DNA of 52,207 bases from Alphaproteobacteria bacterium (lineage in GTDB: Bacteria > Pseudomonadota > Alphaproteobacteria > Micropepsales > Micropepsaceae): positions 1 to 52,207 of the forward strand of contig JAHFQC010000025.1 of NCBI GenBank assembly GCA_023259375.1, in the 5' to 3' direction. This document shows, piece after piece, positions 7,623 to 15,990 of the stretch. A program made the translations under genes and the position numbers. Position 1 is the first letter of the stretch; the number at the start of each line of letters is the position of its first letter. The notes beneath the pieces were generated by a model. The model saw nothing but the letters and a program-made list of their open reading frames with translations, had not been told where the DNA came from and ran no database searches.

Positions 7623-10063
7623 AATACGGCCATTTCGATGACCAGACCCGGGAGTACGTGATCACTCGTCCCGACACCCCGATGCCGTGGATCAACTACA
7701 TCGGGTGCGAGAACTATTTCGGCATCTTATCGGCGACGGCCGGCGGCTATTCCTATTACAAGGATGCTCGCCTCAGGCGCATTACCCGTGGCCGCTACAA
7801 CAACGTGCCGATGGATTTCGGCGGTCGTTACATCTACCTGCGTGACAACGTATCGGGCGCGTTCTTCTCGCCGTCCTGGATGCCGGTGCGCGGCAAGCTT
7901 GATGCCTACGAATGCCGTCACGGCATGGGCTATTCGGTCATCTCTGGCAAGAAGGACGGGATCGCCGCTTCGACCCGCTATTTCGTTCCGGTTGGCGAAA
8001 ATCTCGAAATCTGGGACGTCACCGTCACCAACGAACGGACGACCGCCGCCGATCTATCGCTGTTTTCGGTGGCCGAGTTCTGCCTGTGGGATGCCCAGGA
8101 CGACGCCACCAATTTCCAGCGCAATTTCTCGACCGGCGAAGTCGAGGTGGTGGATGAGGTCATCTATCACAAGACCGAATACCGCGAGCGGCGCAATCAC
8201 TTCGCCTTCTTCGCGTCCTCGGAAAAGCTCGCCGGCTTTGACACCCAGCGCGAGTCCTTCCTCGGACCTTGGCGCGGTTGGGACGATCCCAAGGCCGTGG
8301 CCGAAGGCAAGTCCGCAGATTCGATAGCGCATGGCTGGCAGCCGATTGCGTCCAATCACGTCAAGCTCAGCCTGAAGCCGGGCGAAAGCCGCCGCCTGGT
8401 GTTCTTCCTCGGATATCACGAAAATCCGAAGGATCAGAAGTTCGATCCGCCGGACAGCCTGATCGTCAACAAGGCCGGCGTTCTGCCGACCATCGCCAAA
8501 TACCGCGACCTCAAGAACGTCGACGCCGCGTTTGCCGACTTGAAGGTTTTCTGGGACGGCCTGCTCGCCAAGTGCCAGGTCAAGACGCCCGACATTCACA
8601 CCGACCGCATGGTCAATGTGTGGAACGCCTATCAGTGCATGGCGACCTTCAACATGTCGCGTTCGGCTTCGACGTTCGAATCGGGCATTGGCCGCGGTCT
8701 CGGCTTCCGCGATTCCAACCAGGACCTTTTGGGCTTCGTGCATATGGTGCCGGAACGCGCCCGTCAGCGCATTCTCGATCTCGCCGCGACCCAGTTCGCG
8801 TCGGGCGGCGCCTATCACCAGTACCAGCCGATGACCAAGAAGGGGAACAACGATATTGGCGGCGGTTTCAACGACGATCCGCACTGGCTGATCGTCGGCG
8901 TTGCCCAATACCTCAAGGAAACGGGCGATTTCTCGATTCTCGAGGAACCGGTACCGTTCGACACCACGCCGGGCACCGAAGTTCCGCTCTACGAGCATCT
9001 GAAGCGTTCGATCCAATACGCGCTCGACAATATCGGCCCGCACGGACTGCCGCTGATCGGCCAGGCCGACTGGAACGACTGCCTCAATCTCAACTGCTTC
9101 TCCGACGAGCCCGGCCAGTCGTTCCAATGCCTGAAAGGTAAGGACGGCAAGCGTGCCGAATCGGTGTTCATCGGCGGCTTGATGGTTCATTCGGCCAAGG
9201 AACTCTCCGCTCTGGCGTGTGAGTACGGCCGTCCCGCCGACGAGGAGTTCTACGCCGGCGTCGCCCGCGACATGGAAGAGGTGGTCAAGAAGCACGGCTG
9301 GGACGGCGAATGGTTCCTCCGCGCCTATGACGACTTCGGCCACAAGGTCGGCTCCAAGGAGTGCAAGGAAGGCAAGATCTTCATCGAGCCGCAGGGCTAT
9401 TGCGTGATCGCCGGCATCGGCGTTGCCGACGGCCGCGCCCGTCAGGCGCTCGATTCCGTCAAGAAGTATCTCGCCACGCCGCATGGCATCGTGCTGCAGC
9501 AGCCAGCTTATTCGCACTATCACATCGAACTCGGCGAAATCTCGTCCTATCCGCCGGGCTACAAGGAAAACGCCGGCATCTTCTGCCACAACAATCCGTG
9601 GGTGATCATCGCCGAGACCATCCTCGGCAACGGCGATCAGGCACACGACTATTACAGCCGCATCTGCCCGTCGGCGCGCGAAGAGATTTCCGATCTCCAC
9701 AAGAACGAGCCCTACGTGTTCTCGCAGATGATCGCCGGCCGCGATGCGCCGACCCATGGCGAAGCGAAGAACTCCTGGCTCACCGGCACGGCGGCTTGGA
9801 CCTATTTTGCCGCCACCCAGTGGATTCTCGGCATTCGTCCGGAGTATCGCGGGCTTCGTATTGCGCCGGTGGTTCCAAAGGCGTGGGACGGCTTCACTGC
9901 CAGCCGCACCTATCGCGGCGTGACCTACGACATCACCGTCAGGCGGGCCGGCGCGGGCAATCGCGTAGCGCTCACGGTCGACGGCAAAGCCATCGACGGT
10001 TCCGTCGTTCCGCCGCCGCCGGCGGGCATGAAGACCGTCAAGGTGGAAGCGGTATTGAGTTGA
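7619..10063 (+). CDS. GH94 cellobiose phosphorylase
   Basis: Cytosolic inverting phosphorylase that splits cellobiose with phosphate to glucose-1-phosphate and glucose, saving ATP. At 814 aa it is the usual size for the family. The N-terminal beta-sandwich begins MKYGHFDDQTREYVITRPDTP; the catalytic (alpha/alpha)6 barrel includes GLGFRDSNQDLLGF, GGGFNDDPHWL and QADWNDCLN, in which D487 corresponds to the known general acid. The late motif EPYVFSQMIAG and the GTAAWTYFAATQWILGIRP block are also characteristic. These motifs match cellobiose phosphorylases better than chitobiose or cellodextrin phosphorylases. It has no signal peptide, so the substrate must be imported, plausibly by the symporter at 13095-15020 that shares the operator. 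A strong terminator follows the stop. Confidence 0.92.
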   Translation: MKYGHFDDQTREYVITRPDTPMPWINYIGCENYFGILSATAGGYSYYKDARLRRITRGRYNNVPMDFGGRYIYLRDNVSGAFFSPSWMPVRGKLDAYECRHGMGYSVISGKKDGIAASTRYFVPVGENLEIWDVTVTNERTTAADLSLFSVAEFCLWDAQDDATNFQRNFSTGEVEVVDEVIYHKTEYRERRNHFAFFASSEKLAGFDTQRESFLGPWRGWDDPKAVAEGKSADSIAHGWQPIASNHVKLSLKPGESRRLVFFLGYHENPKDQKFDPPDSLIVNKAGVLPTIAKYRDLKNVDAAFADLKVFWDGLLAKCQVKTPDIHTDRMVNVWNAYQCMATFNMSRSASTFESGIGRGLGFRDSNQDLLGFVHMVPERARQRILDLAATQFASGGAYHQYQPMTKKGNNDIGGGFNDDPHWLIVGVAQYLKETGDFSILEEPVPFDTTPGTEVPLYEHLKRSIQYALDNIGPHGLPLIGQADWNDCLNLNCFSDEPGQSFQCLKGKDGKRAESVFIGGLMVHSAKELSALACEYGRPADEEFYAGVARDMEEVVKKHGWDGEWFLRAYDDFGHKVGSKECKEGKIFIEPQGYCVIAGIGVADGRARQALDSVKKYLATPHGIVLQQPAYSHYHIELGEISSYPPGYKENAGIFCHNNPWVIIAETILGNGDQAHDYYSRICPSAREEISDLHKNEPYVFSQMIAGRDAPTHGEAKNSWLTGTAAWTYFAATQWILGIRPEYRGLRIAPVVPKAWDGFTASRTYRGVTYDITVRRAGAGNRVALTVDGKAIDGSVVPPPPAGMKTVKVEAVLS

Positions 10064-10076
10064 GGCTGGGGCAAAC

Positions 10077-10108
10077 AAAAGGGGCCGGATTTCTCCGGCC
10101 CCTTTTTT
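10077..10108 (+). terminator. Bidirectional intrinsic terminator after GH94
   Basis: Perfect 8-bp stem GGGGCCGG (10081-10088) / CCGGCCCC (10095-10102) with a 6-base loop, followed by six T. Four A precede it, so it can also end the convergent RMF-repeat gene on the minus strand. Confidence 0.9.
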
Positions 10109-10124
10109 GTATCTGCGGTGAAGC

Positions 10125-10652
10125 TTACCAGCGCGCCGCCATTTCGGTGACCGCCCGCGAGGCGATCTGGCCGCGGAATCCCTTTATCCAGCGCTCGTAT
10201 TCCGAGGTGCCTTCATCATAAGGGCAGGGCGCTTTCTTGCCGAAGCGGATGGCGAGGATCGCCGACTTGTAGCCTTCGACGAACGGGCGGCGGCCTTCCA
10301 GCACCGGGATGGAGATCGGCTTCATGGCCGAGGCCACGACCGGACCGCGGAAGCCCTTCCACCAGCGTTCGTGTTCCGGCGTTCCTTCTTCGTAAGGGCA
10401 GACGGTGTTACGACCAAAACGGGTGGTGAGGATCGCCGAGCGGTAGCCTTCGACGAACGGGCGTCGTCCTTCGGCGGAGAGTGTGAAAGGACAATTCGTC
10501 TTCTTCGCTACAAGCTTGGCCGCCGGTTTGGCGCCGAAGCCGCGGCACCAGCGCTCATACTCACTGGAACCTTCGCCATAAGGGCATGGTTCGGTCTTGC
10601 TGGTGATGGTGGCGATGTAGCCTTCGAGAAACGGATTGTTGTCGGGCATCAT
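10125..10652 (-). CDS. Protein of three tandem ribosome-modulation-factor-like repeats
   Basis: Roughly 175 aa made almost entirely of three copies of a ~40-residue unit with the pattern F(L/V)EGY..AI....CPY.EG(S/T).E.ERW..GF. This is the core of ribosome modulation factor/CrpP-like proteins (in E. coli RMF: GYQAGI, CPY, W..GW). Repeats 2 and 3 are the most alike (both start RRPFVEGY and end KGFRG); repeat 1 is more diverged and is followed by a Lys/Ala-rich linker. RMF normally has one such unit (~55 aa) and dimerises 70S ribosomes in stationary phase. Three units in one chain could bridge or decorate ribosomes, but that is speculation. The start is uncertain: I took ATG 10652 (the next codon is also ATG); GTG or TTG codons upstream would add up to 24 residues, and no clear ribosome-binding site decides it. 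The gene stands alone. Confidence 0.72.
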   Translation of the reverse strand: MMPDNNPFLEGYIATITSKTEPCPYGEGSSEYERWCRGFGAKPAAKLVAKKTNCPFTLSAEGRRPFVEGYRSAILTTRFGRNTVCPYEEGTPEHERWWKGFRGPVVASAMKPISIPVLEGRRPFVEGYKSAILAIRFGKKAPCPYDEGTSEYERWIKGFRGQIASRAVTEMAARW

Positions 10653-10869
10653 GATGATCGGGCTCGCGTATGATTGCGTTCTGATTTTCCGAAACTCCAC
10701 ATGCACCGCGAATACAGGCAGCAATTTGACGACTTAAACATATGTCGCAGTTGAGCGCGGTTTCGCCACAGCGCGAAAGCAATCGTTGTGCTTGTTGCGC
10801 GTTGCGTTCGCGCCAAACGTGCGAGTGTGATGAATGTTTCAGCAATTCAGCGCAGGATTGAGCGCAAAC

Positions 10870-10894
10870 AAAAAGGGCCGGCGTGAACCGGCCC
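10870..10894 (-). terminator. Intrinsic terminator of the S9 peptidase gene
   Basis: Stem GGGCCGG (10875-10881) / CCGGCCC (10888-10894) with a 6-base loop. On the minus strand it is followed by five T (A at 10870-10874). It lies 25 bp after the peptidase stop. Confidence 0.85.
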
Positions 10895-10919
10895 TGATTC
10901 GCAACAAACTGAAACGTTT

Positions 10920-12938
10920 TCACTTGGAAGGTGCGGCCGCTTTAACTGCCGCTTCGAGTCCGGGGACTTTCTCGCCACCGGTTTTGACGATGAGGCTGGC
11001 GCCCTTCAAATCGTCGCCGATCGGTTGATAGGTGCCACCCAAAGATGTGGCAAGAAACGCTTCGGTAACGGCCTCCAACGACATGAAGTTTTTCGGACGC
11101 TCCAGGCCGTGACCTTCATCGGGGTAGAAAAGATAGACGACCGGCTGTCCGTTACGCTGCATCGCGTCGACGATCATGTCGGCTTGCGCTTTTGGTACGC
11201 GGGGATCGTTCCCGCCCTGTCCGATCAGAAGCGGACGCGCGATTTTGTCAGCCACGCTGAGCGGCGAAACCTTCTTGAGCGCCACTCGACCTTCTGCACT
11301 TTGCCAGTCGCCGACGCGTTTGATCAGCATGTCGTGCAGGGAATGCAAGAAAGCCGGCACGCTCTCGAGCAGAGTCGGCAGATCGGCCGGCCCTGATTGA
11401 TCGACGCCGCAGGCGAATTCGTCCGGGTGCATGCTGAGGGCGGCGAGGACGGAATAACCGCCATAGGAGAAACCACGGATCGCGACCTTGTCGGCGCGGG
11501 CAATGCCAGTGGTCACTGCCCAGCGTTTGGCATCGATCAGGTCGTCTTCCATGGCGAGACCCCACTGGCGATTACCGGCATTGACGAACGCTTTTCCGAA
11601 CCCGGTCGAACCGCGATAGTTCACCGACAGAACCGCATAGCCGCGATTGGCCAGCCATTGGTGTTCGGCATTGTAGGCAAAGTCGTCATGGGCCCACGGA
11701 CCGCCATGCACGAGGATGACCATTGGCAAGGGGCCGGCATCGGGCTTGCCGTCATCGTTGCGGTCGGCATCAACCGGCAACGTGAGAAAGGCGGGAATTT
11801 CGAGTCCATCACGCGCTTTGAAGGTGAGGCCGCGCATCGGCGCCAGTCTCTTTCCGGCCAACTGCGGAATGCGGACAAACAGCTCCTTGAGAGTTTTGGT
11901 GCTGCGATCGTAAACCAGAACGCGCGGTGAGGCTGCGATCGGATCGTGGCTGATCACCCAGATGCGGTTGTCCGCGCTGCGGCTCGATACCTCCCAGCGC
12001 CCGGGAAGTTGCGCGGTAATGGTGGAATAGTCGGCCGCCACGGCCGGATCGATCACTTTCCATTCCGGCTTCAGGCTATTGGCCGAATAGGCCTCCATGC
12101 GGCCGGTGGCAGGGGCGATGGTGATCGGCCAAGTGATGTCGCTATGCGCATCGCTGCCGAGGAGGGTTTCCTTGGCGGTTTTCGGATCGAGGCTGACAAG
12201 CTCGGCGCGCTCGCGTCCGATCGATGTCACAGCGTAGAGGGTATCCCCGGCGCGATCGAGACCGATCAATTCGGTGGTCAGCGCATCCTCATACGGAATG
12301 GTGAGATAGGGCGAGGCCGTGCCGTCGTCCGCGAACCGGACGACACGATTGCCGCCATCTTCGGCTGGCGCGACGGCGTAGTGCAGACGCAGATCGTCTC
12401 CGGCGACGAACGAAGCGTAGGACGCGTTGCGGTAGACGAGCTTGCGTTCGCCGGTATCGAGATTGATCCGGTAAACGTCTTGCCACTGCGGGTCGCGATC
12501 GTTGAGGCTGATCAGCAACTCGTGGGTGTAGGTGCGGCTGTCGGCAATGAGCCGGGCTTGCGCTTTGGGCGCGTTGGTCAGGTCCCGGTTGGCGCCGGTG
12601 GTAGCGTCGACAGCGTGGAGCTGGTTGTTTTCCGCACCGGTTTCGTCTTCGAAATACAAGACGTAACGCGAATCGCGCGACCAGAAACAACCCCATATGC
12701 CTCGCTTGGTGTGCGACAGCGGCTTGGCCGCCTTGGGATTGGCAACCGGCGCTTCAAAGATATTCTCGACGCCATTGAGGGGGGCGGCGTAGCAGAGATT
12801 CTTCCCGTCCGGGCTGATGGCGACGCCGCCGATCCTGTCGCTCGCGAAGAAGTCGCTGCGCGGGATCAGGGGCGCCGCCTGCGTCAGAGCGGCGAAAAGG
12901 GCGAAAGCCGCAAGTCCGGCAAAAGATGTTCGATGCAT
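10920..12938 (-). CDS. Secreted S9-family (prolyl oligopeptidase-like) serine peptidase
   Basis: Exported alpha/beta-hydrolase peptidase (672 aa). The chosen start gives a signal peptide, MHRTSFAGLAAFALFAALTQA; the open frame runs 35 codons further upstream without such a feature. The N-terminal ~370 residues form a beta-propeller-like region with WD40/TolB-type strands (ISPDGKNL, SRDSRYVLY). The C-terminal catalytic domain has HGGPWAHDDF, the nucleophile motif GFSYGGY (S491), D578 in QGGNDPRVP and H610 in DEGHGLERP. It likely cleaves short peptides in the periplasm, as dipeptidyl or acylaminoacyl peptidases of this family do. It is flanked by terminators on both sides, so it is monocistronic. 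The exact substrate is unknown. Confidence 0.9.
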   Translation of the reverse strand: MHRTSFAGLAAFALFAALTQAAPLIPRSDFFASDRIGGVAISPDGKNLCYAAPLNGVENIFEAPVANPKAAKPLSHTKRGIWGCFWSRDSRYVLYFEDETGAENNQLHAVDATTGANRDLTNAPKAQARLIADSRTYTHELLISLNDRDPQWQDVYRINLDTGERKLVYRNASYASFVAGDDLRLHYAVAPAEDGGNRVVRFADDGTASPYLTIPYEDALTTELIGLDRAGDTLYAVTSIGRERAELVSLDPKTAKETLLGSDAHSDITWPITIAPATGRMEAYSANSLKPEWKVIDPAVAADYSTITAQLPGRWEVSSRSADNRIWVISHDPIAASPRVLVYDRSTKTLKELFVRIPQLAGKRLAPMRGLTFKARDGLEIPAFLTLPVDADRNDDGKPDAGPLPMVILVHGGPWAHDDFAYNAEHQWLANRGYAVLSVNYRGSTGFGKAFVNAGNRQWGLAMEDDLIDAKRWAVTTGIARADKVAIRGFSYGGYSVLAALSMHPDEFACGVDQSGPADLPTLLESVPAFLHSLHDMLIKRVGDWQSAEGRVALKKVSPLSVADKIARPLLIGQGGNDPRVPKAQADMIVDAMQRNGQPVVYLFYPDEGHGLERPKNFMSLEAVTEAFLATSLGGTYQPIGDDLKGASLIVKTGGEKVPGLEAAVKAAAPSK

Positions 12939-13041
12939 GAAAATGAGCCCAGCTGAGTTGGCAGCGTGCGGCCTACCACGGTCCGGCATGTGGCGACGCA
13001 TGCATTTTTTGCATGCGTAAATCAGAACGGAACGGCTCAAC

Positions 13042-13072
13042 AAAAAAGGGCCGGATCACTCCGGCCCTTTTT
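13042..13072. terminator. Bidirectional intrinsic terminator after the symporter
   Basis: Stem GGGCCGG (13048-13054) / CCGGCCC (13061-13067), 6-base loop, with six A before and five T after. It ends the minus-strand symporter transcript (stop at 13095) and shields the start region of the peptidase. Confidence 0.85.
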
Positions 13073-13094
13073 GTCGTGATTGTGGTTGGTCCGC

Positions 13095-15020
13095 TTATTC
13101 CGCCGGTACGGCCTCTTTCGCGGCCGCGAGTTCCGAATCGGGATAGGCCTTGTCGAGGTGCCGGAACCAGGTGAAGAAGAGCGTCAGGCTCGTCACCACG
13201 ACGATGGCGAGCGCGATTTCGGCGCGGTCGTATTCGCGGATGACGAAGTAGATCGGCATCGCCACCAGCGAAGTCTGCCACACGATGCCGACCACGATGT
13301 TGAACATGTCGCGGGCGAAATCCGGGTTCGGCTTGAACGACGGATCGGCGGCCTGGACCTTCTTCAGCACCGGGCCCCAGAAGCCCCACGGGCGCGTCTT
13401 CTTGTAGAAGTTCATCAGGACTTCGTCGTCTTCCGGCTTGGACAGAAGCGAGCCCGCGAAGCAGCCGACGAGCGAGATGCCGAGAATGGCCGGGAAGCAG
13501 ACCAGAGCGGTCGGCAGGGTCAGGACATCGCGCAGGAATTGCGGCAGCGCGGGATTGGCCTGCCAGGCCGCCTGCAGTTCGGTTGGCAGCAGGAACGGCA
13601 GGATCAGCGCCGACAGGATACCGGTCATCATGCCCCAGAAGTAGCCGTAGCCGTTGAAGCGCCACCAATACCACTTGATGAGGTTGGAGGCCGCGTAGCC
13701 GCCCCACAGCGCCGAGGTTATCCAGCCGACCACATTGTTGATCGAGGTGATGAACCAGCCGATGCAGATGCCGATTACCACGATCGCCAGCGACGAGATG
13801 ATGGAGAGGCGCACGCAGGTCTTTTCTGACGCGTTCGGGTTGATGAAGCGGCGGTAGATGTCATTGACGATGTAGGGCGGGGCCGCATTCACGGTCGCCG
13901 CGAAGTTGGACATGAAGGCCGCGAGGAGGCCCGCCACCGTGATGCCGAGAAGACCGGTCGGTATCTGGGTGAACAGGGCGTCCGGCAGGATCTTTTCGAA
14001 GTCCATCGCCGTGCCCATGGCATTGATCTGGGTCTTGTAGAGAACCAGCGCCAGGATGGTCAGGCCCGCCACCATGAAGTAGCGCGGCACGTTGAGCACG
14101 ACGTTGACGACCGCGCTCATCTTGCAGGCGTCACGGGCGTTGCGGGTGGAGAGCACGCGCTGCATGTCGTAGTTCGGGGCCGGGCCCGCGGCCGACACCA
14201 GAACGCCCTTCGACAGGTACATCAGGAACAACAGGCCGAACAGCGACGAGCCGTCCTGCAATATCTTCATATTGGCGGCCGGCACCGTCTTGGACCAATC
14301 GAGACCGGTCTGCCAGCCGAAGAAGATGTTGTCCCAGCCGGCCGGAATGGCGGCGCGGATCGCGTCGGGGGCGATTGTGTTCATGGCGATGATGCCGATG
14401 GCGACCGAGGCGATCGACAGCAGCGCGAATTGCAGAACTTCGGTGATCACCACCGAGAACATGCCACCCTTCACCACATAGAACGCGGTCAGACCCATCA
14501 GGATCAGAGCGTAGAGATTGGCGTTCTGGATCGGATCGCCCGAAAGCTGCCATGGCAGAAATTCAGTGGCGAACTTGCCGATGCCGTTGAAGCCGTAGGT
14601 GAAGAAGCTGATCACACCGACCAGGGCGAAGATCACCACGATGATATGCGAGAGCTGGGCTCCTTTGTTCTCACCGAAGCGGAACTTGATCCACTCGGCG
14701 CCGGTGGTGACGCCGGAGCGCCTGAGCCAGCCCGACAGGTAGACCATCAGGAAAATCTGGTTGAAGACCGGCCACATCCACGGGATCCAGATCGATTTCA
14801 GACCGTAGATGAACATCCAGTAGACGAGCAGCATGGTGCCCGCCACGTCGAACATGCCCGAGGCGTTAGAAACGCCGAGTACCCACCAAGGCAGCACATT
14901 GCCGCCGAGGAAATAGTTCTTCGTGCTCTTGGCGGCGCGATGCGACACCCAGTAGCCGACGATCACGCTCGTCGCGAGAAAGGCGAGAATGATGGCGATA
15001 TCGATGATGTGTAGATTCAC
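13095..15020 (-). CDS. Sodium:solute symporter (SSS/SLC5 family), probable cellobiose or sugar importer
   Basis: Inner-membrane cation-coupled symporter of 641 aa with some 13-15 hydrophobic spans, longer than typical ~500-residue SSS proteins because of a C-terminal extension with additional spans. Typical features are the N-terminal KNYFLGGNVLPWWVLGVSNASG, the Pro/Gly-rich helix around VTTGAEWIKFRFG, and LAAFMSNFAATVNAAPPYIVNDIYRRF near the middle. The start is a GTG (15018-15020) behind a GGGGGA ribosome-binding site. The 13-bp operator 71 bp upstream is identical to that of the epimerase-phosphorylase operon. I therefore infer that it brings in the beta-1,4-disaccharide consumed by GH94; the protein alone does not reveal substrate specificity. 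Confidence 0.85.
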   Translation of the reverse strand: MNLHIIDIAIILAFLATSVIVGYWVSHRAAKSTKNYFLGGNVLPWWVLGVSNASGMFDVAGTMLLVYWMFIYGLKSIWIPWMWPVFNQIFLMVYLSGWLRRSGVTTGAEWIKFRFGENKGAQLSHIIVVIFALVGVISFFTYGFNGIGKFATEFLPWQLSGDPIQNANLYALILMGLTAFYVVKGGMFSVVITEVLQFALLSIASVAIGIIAMNTIAPDAIRAAIPAGWDNIFFGWQTGLDWSKTVPAANMKILQDGSSLFGLLFLMYLSKGVLVSAAGPAPNYDMQRVLSTRNARDACKMSAVVNVVLNVPRYFMVAGLTILALVLYKTQINAMGTAMDFEKILPDALFTQIPTGLLGITVAGLLAAFMSNFAATVNAAPPYIVNDIYRRFINPNASEKTCVRLSIISSLAIVVIGICIGWFITSINNVVGWITSALWGGYAASNLIKWYWWRFNGYGYFWGMMTGILSALILPFLLPTELQAAWQANPALPQFLRDVLTLPTALVCFPAILGISLVGCFAGSLLSKPEDDEVLMNFYKKTRPWGFWGPVLKKVQAADPSFKPNPDFARDMFNIVVGIVWQTSLVAMPIYFVIREYDRAEIALAIVVVTSLTLFFTWFRHLDKAYPDSELAAAKEAVPAE

Positions 15021-15090
15021 GGCGGTCCCCCTGTCAGACCTGTCGTTATTGTGGTGGCGAGACCTTCCGGCATCCCCCGGACAGTGTCAA

Positions 15091-15103
15091 GTAAGCGCTG
15101 TCA
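15091..15103. promoter_or_regulatory. LacI-type operator upstream of the sodium:solute symporter
   Basis: GTAAGCGCTGTCA, identical over 13 bp to the site at 6332-6344. It lies in the non-coding stretch before the symporter start, consistent with repression by one LacI-family regulator acting on both units. Confidence 0.65.
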
Positions 15104-15201
15104 CAAGGGATACTTGAGGTCAGCGACCAATTGGCCGGGCGGCGGAATTAACCGTGCCCGCTGCGACAGGTTGTCGTCACGGTGCTGTCCGCCGGATCGG
15201 C

Positions 15202-15657
15202 TCAGTGCGCTGCGGCTTCCGCGGGAACGATCTCGATGTAGTCGGCGTCGGTCAGTTCCACATGTGTTTGGTAATAGTATTTCCCGGTCGGCAATCCATG
15301 GCAGGTGAACACGATCTTCACTCGCCGGGCTTCGCCGGTGACTGTAATTTTCTTGCCGGCAAAGTAGACGTCCGGCGGTGCGCCGAATTTCTTCACGATC
15401 ATGGCCGAAACCAGCGGCGGGATGTCGATCGTCAGATTGCGCTGGTCGCGGTAATCGGCCTCCGAATTGAGGAAGATCAAATCGTCTTCGCGCCCAGTCG
15501 CGCGGACGGTCAGGACAAACTTTCCTGGGACTGCTGCGGGCGCTGCATCGGCCGCCATTTCAATGGCTTTGCGCGGCGCGATGGTTTCCTGCCCGAACGC
15601 GCTAGCGGTCATGGCACAAATCGCAATAGTCAAAGCTGCAAGACGAAAAATCGACAT
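15202..15657 (-). CDS. Small secreted protein of unknown function
   Basis: 151 aa with a clear signal peptide (MSIFRLAALTIAICAMTASAFG) and a GGGGGGA ribosome-binding site just upstream, which fixes the start. The mature part is hydrophilic and probably all-beta. It has the segments KFVLTVRATGREDDLIFLNS, DVYFAGKKITVTGEARR and TGKYYYQTHVELTDADYIEI, which suggest a small OB-fold-like or beta-barrel domain, but I do not recognise the family. One cysteine remains in the mature chain (FTCHG). The gene follows a small membrane-protein ORF by 22 bp on the same strand and may be co-transcribed with it. It is not obviously linked to the neighbouring cell-wall genes. Confidence 0.6.
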   Translation of the reverse strand: MSIFRLAALTIAICAMTASAFGQETIAPRKAIEMAADAAPAAVPGKFVLTVRATGREDDLIFLNSEADYRDQRNLTIDIPPLVSAMIVKKFGAPPDVYFAGKKITVTGEARRVKIVFTCHGLPTGKYYYQTHVELTDADYIEIVPAEAAAH

Positions 15658-15679
15658 GGAATCCCCCCTGTGGAAAAGA

Positions 15680-15820
15680 TCAGGCGCGCTTGCGGCGCAG
15701 CAGCAGGAACGCGACGATTCCGGCAATGCCGAGCAGCGCCGCCGCACCGCCGCCGGCAAACCACCAGCGATGATGTGATACGTAAGTCCGCGCCTCGCGG
15801 ATCATAAGTTTGCGTTCCAT
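15680..15820 (-). CDS. Small single-span membrane protein
   Basis: A 46-aa ORF starting MERKLMIREARTYVSHH, preceded by AAGGGGG at a suitable distance. It has one transmembrane helix (FAGGGAAALLGIAGIVAFLLL) and a basic RRKRA tail, predicting N-out/C-in topology. The frame is open for 32 more codons upstream, so a longer form (up to 78 aa) is possible. It lies 22 bp ahead of the small secreted protein. No family is recognised; tail-anchored assembly factors and bitopic regulators look alike at this size. Confidence 0.45.
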   Translation of the reverse strand: MERKLMIREARTYVSHHRWWFAGGGAAALLGIAGIVAFLLLRRKRA

Positions 15821-15990
15821 TTGGACGGCCCCCTTGAAATCCGGTGCCGGGCATTTGACGCCAACAAACGTCTTGGCGAAGGGTACCCGCGCTCCCTGTT
15901 TACATAGCGCAGCCACAGCGCCTTAGCACGTGCCGGATCGCGGCCCGACCACGCCGTGGCATGGCACAGCATAGCGGCATAGCCTGCTTT

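Noticed and set aside
8054..10078. Very long open frame antisense to the GH94 gene (674 codons); similar ones oppose the hydrogenase genes, the RND pump and GH52 (e.g. 46144-48357).
   Set aside because: The strand-opposed frames have low-complexity His/Asp/Arg-rich translations with no family motifs. They arise because GC-rich codon bias removes stops on the other strand; the sense genes are firmly identified.
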